Assembly (NCBI GenBank): GCA_910580225.1
Contig: CAJTXE010000052.1
Span: 1-24,276 of the forward strand
Source of the DNA: an uncultured Acetatifactor sp.
GTDB taxonomy: Bacteria > Bacillota > Clostridia > Lachnospirales > Lachnospiraceae
Length of the DNA: 24,276 nt
Direction of reading: 5' to 3'
In this document: piece by piece, positions 23,107 to 24,276 of the stretch
Layout of the letters: every line of letters begins with the position of its first letter
Position numbering within the stretch: the first letter of the stretch is position 1
The notes under the pieces: model-generated
Told to the model about the DNA's origin: nothing
What the model saw: the letters and a program-made list of their open reading frames with translations, nothing else
Database searches by the model: none
Program-made: the position numbers and the translations under genes

Positions 23107-24098
23107 GAAAGCTGGAAGATTTCCTGAAGCCGACACAGAAAGAGCTTTTTGATATGCTGTGTAAGATGTATAAGGGCTGTGCGGCGGTTTGTAAAGGGTA
23201 TTATATTCTTGTCCGGGGTGAGGCACCGGCTCTGCTGGTGGCACATCTTGACACGGTTCACAGCAGCCCGGTCCGGGAGATATGTATATCACAGGATGGC
23301 AATGTGCTGATGTCACCGCAGGGGATTGGGGGCGATGACCGCTGTGGCGTTTATGCGTTGGTAACAGTGTATGAAAAGTCAAAAGTGAAGCCATGGCTTT
23401 TATTTACCTGTGATGAGGAAACAGGATGTACTGGCGCGCGTAAGTTTGCAGAGATGCACAGAAAAGGAAAGCTGCCGGGTGAACTGGAAAAAATAAAAAT
23501 TCTTCTGGAGATTGACCGGAAAGGGAAGGAGGATGCCGTTTATTATAACTGTGAAAATCCTGAGTTTGAAGATTATATTGCCGGGAAAGGATTTAAGACA
23601 GAAATGGGTTCTTTCAGTGATATCTCCGTTATTGCGCCGGAGCTTGGCGTGGCGGCAGCCAATCTTTCGTCAGGCTACTACAATGCCCATACACTTCATG
23701 AATACATTAACCGGAAGCAGCTTGAGGCCGTGGTGCGGAAGGTTACAGGGATTGTTGCTGAAACTGTGAGTCCCGGGTTCCCAAAGTATAAGTATATGGA
23801 GGGGATTTGTGGTTATGGGCGTTGGGGACAAAAAGCAGGGAAGAGATGGGGGGCAGGAAAGGTTCCGTGGCAGTTATTTCTGGCGGAAGAGCATGCTTTC
23901 TTAAAAACTGTACCGGAAAACATCAGGGATGATTATGAGGCTTTGCTTGATTACTATACGGTCAGGGAACTGGAAGAATGGCGGGCAGATTATGGTGACC
24001 AGATTATTCCGAGGATATGTGAAACTGAGTTCGGCTGCAGCCGGTACAGGGAGATGGCAGATGAAGAAACAGCAGAGAAACAGAAGGAAGGCATATAA
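23103..24098 (+). CDS. M20/M28-like zinc metallopeptidase
   Basis: A 331-residue protein. Metal ligands of the dizinc aminopeptidase fold are visible in order: H48-L-D50 (LLVAHLDTVH), D78-D79 (GIGGDDRCGVYAL), E105-E106 (FTCDEETGC), D138 (LLEIDRKG) and a late His196/His199 (YYNAHTLHEY). These enzymes trim N-terminal residues or dipeptides. A ~100-residue C-terminal extension without catalytic motifs (YGRWGQKAGKRWG, then acidic helices) is unusual. The 4-bp ATGA overlap with the zinc-ribbon gene indicates joint translation. A peptidase in this position of a conjugative element is unexpected. Substrate unknown. Confidence 0.85.
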   Translation: MRKLEDFLKPTQKELFDMLCKMYKGCAAVCKGYYILVRGEAPALLVAHLDTVHSSPVREICISQDGNVLMSPQGIGGDDRCGVYALVTVYEKSKVKPWLLFTCDEETGCTGARKFAEMHRKGKLPGELEKIKILLEIDRKGKEDAVYYNCENPEFEDYIAGKGFKTEMGSFSDISVIAPELGVAAANLSSGYYNAHTLHEYINRKQLEAVVRKVTGIVAETVSPGFPKYKYMEGICGYGRWGQKAGKRWGAGKVPWQLFLAEEHAFLKTVPENIRDDYEALLDYYTVRELEEWRADYGDQIIPRICETEFGCSRYREMADEETAEKQKEGI

Positions 24099-24101
24099 GA
24101 A

Positions 24102-24276
24102 ATGTTTATAAAGGATAATGAATGTACAAAAGATACGCCGGTCATTATGGGCTACGCTGATACACCTGTATATGGGAAGAGGAGAAGGATCAAGCCTAAA
24201 ATGAAAGGGCGGGAGGACAGTGAGCATTTTACTATGAAACACCACCTTCCGGGTAGCCAAAAAAGCGCAGACTGCC
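24102..24276 (+). CDS. Hypothetical protein, cut by the window end
   Basis: An ATG at 24102, 4 bp after the peptidase stop, opens a frame that runs to the edge without a stop (58 codons). It begins MFIKDNECTKDTPVIMGY and is rich in Lys, Arg and His (YGKRRRIKPKMKGRE). AAGGAAGG lies ~10 bp upstream. No family recognised; it is probably the next gene of the same operon. Confidence 0.55.
   Translation, partial: MFIKDNECTKDTPVIMGYADTPVYGKRRRIKPKMKGREDSEHFTMKHHLPGSQKSADC

Noticed and set aside
1..24276. CRISPR array, tRNA or rRNA genes
   Set aside because: No regular repeat-spacer pattern and no cloverleaf or rRNA segment was recognised on either strand by eye.

Overview
The window reads as accessory DNA of a Gram-positive, Clostridia-type (Lachnospiraceae-like) bacterium. 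The reasons are near-neutral base composition, strong AGGAGG-type ribosome binding sites, sigma-A promoters, a LexA box of the Bacillus/Clostridium type (GAAC-N4-GTTC), and gene families typical of gut Firmicutes: a DUF5688-like protein, an Rpn/PD-(D/E)XK transposase-nuclease, SUKH-like immunity domains and FtsX-type peptide transporters. Almost every gene is on the + strand. The exceptions are a small XRE repressor and a broken regulator at 11.8-12.5 kb. Names are given from recognised motifs and remembered families; no database search was run.

Layout. (1) 1-6.9 kb is a tightly packed + strand run of poorly known genes: a leucine-rich-repeat (LRR) protein that has lost its start next to an inverted repeat, a small unknown protein, an LRR plus SUKH-like fusion, a lipoprotein, an unknown protein and a frameshifted remnant. 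It looks like an immunity-type array without any recognisable toxin. (2) 7.0-11.5 kb is a complete sensing and transport module: an OmpR-type response regulator, a histidine kinase, an FtsX-type ABC permease, its ATPase and a small membrane-anchored protein. Between kinase and permease is a very long hairpin (8912-9004) that encloses the ribosome binding site and start of an unreported 28-codon leader ORF (8946-9032). (3) 11.5-13.7 kb holds a candidate structured transcript with a terminator, a truncated regulator, and a repressor/lipoprotein pair that diverges from a shared control region containing repeated TCAAC/GTTGA half-sites. (4) 13.7-16.2 kb is a graveyard of recombination: a tyrosine recombinase killed by a frameshift and an in-frame TGA, two tandem LexA boxes, a uvrB promoter, only the first ~102 codons of uvrB, and an Rpn-family nuclease with its own promoter. 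(5) 16.4 kb to the end is the maintenance and DNA-processing module of a conjugative plasmid or integrative conjugative element. It has a YqaJ-like nuclease, a DUF5688-like protein, a double-OB single-strand binding protein, a RadC/JAB protein, a ParM-like actin with a ribbon-helix-helix partner, a cysteine-rich zinc-ribbon protein, an M20/M28-like metallopeptidase and a partial gene.

How the parts work together. The TCS/ABC module probably senses an extracellular peptide or envelope stress and induces its own transporter. The ParM/ParR-like pair, flanked by short direct repeats (19832-19850) and four TTTGNNGCAA iterons (21320-21381), probably forms a partition system. The uvrB fragment and dead integrase record an old insertion or recombination event at an SOS-regulated promoter. 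The most original signals are the leader ORF buried in the 93-nt hairpin, the iteron cluster after the partition genes, the repressor/tandem-CxxC lipoprotein unit, and the uvrB chimera flanked by 11-bp inverted repeats.
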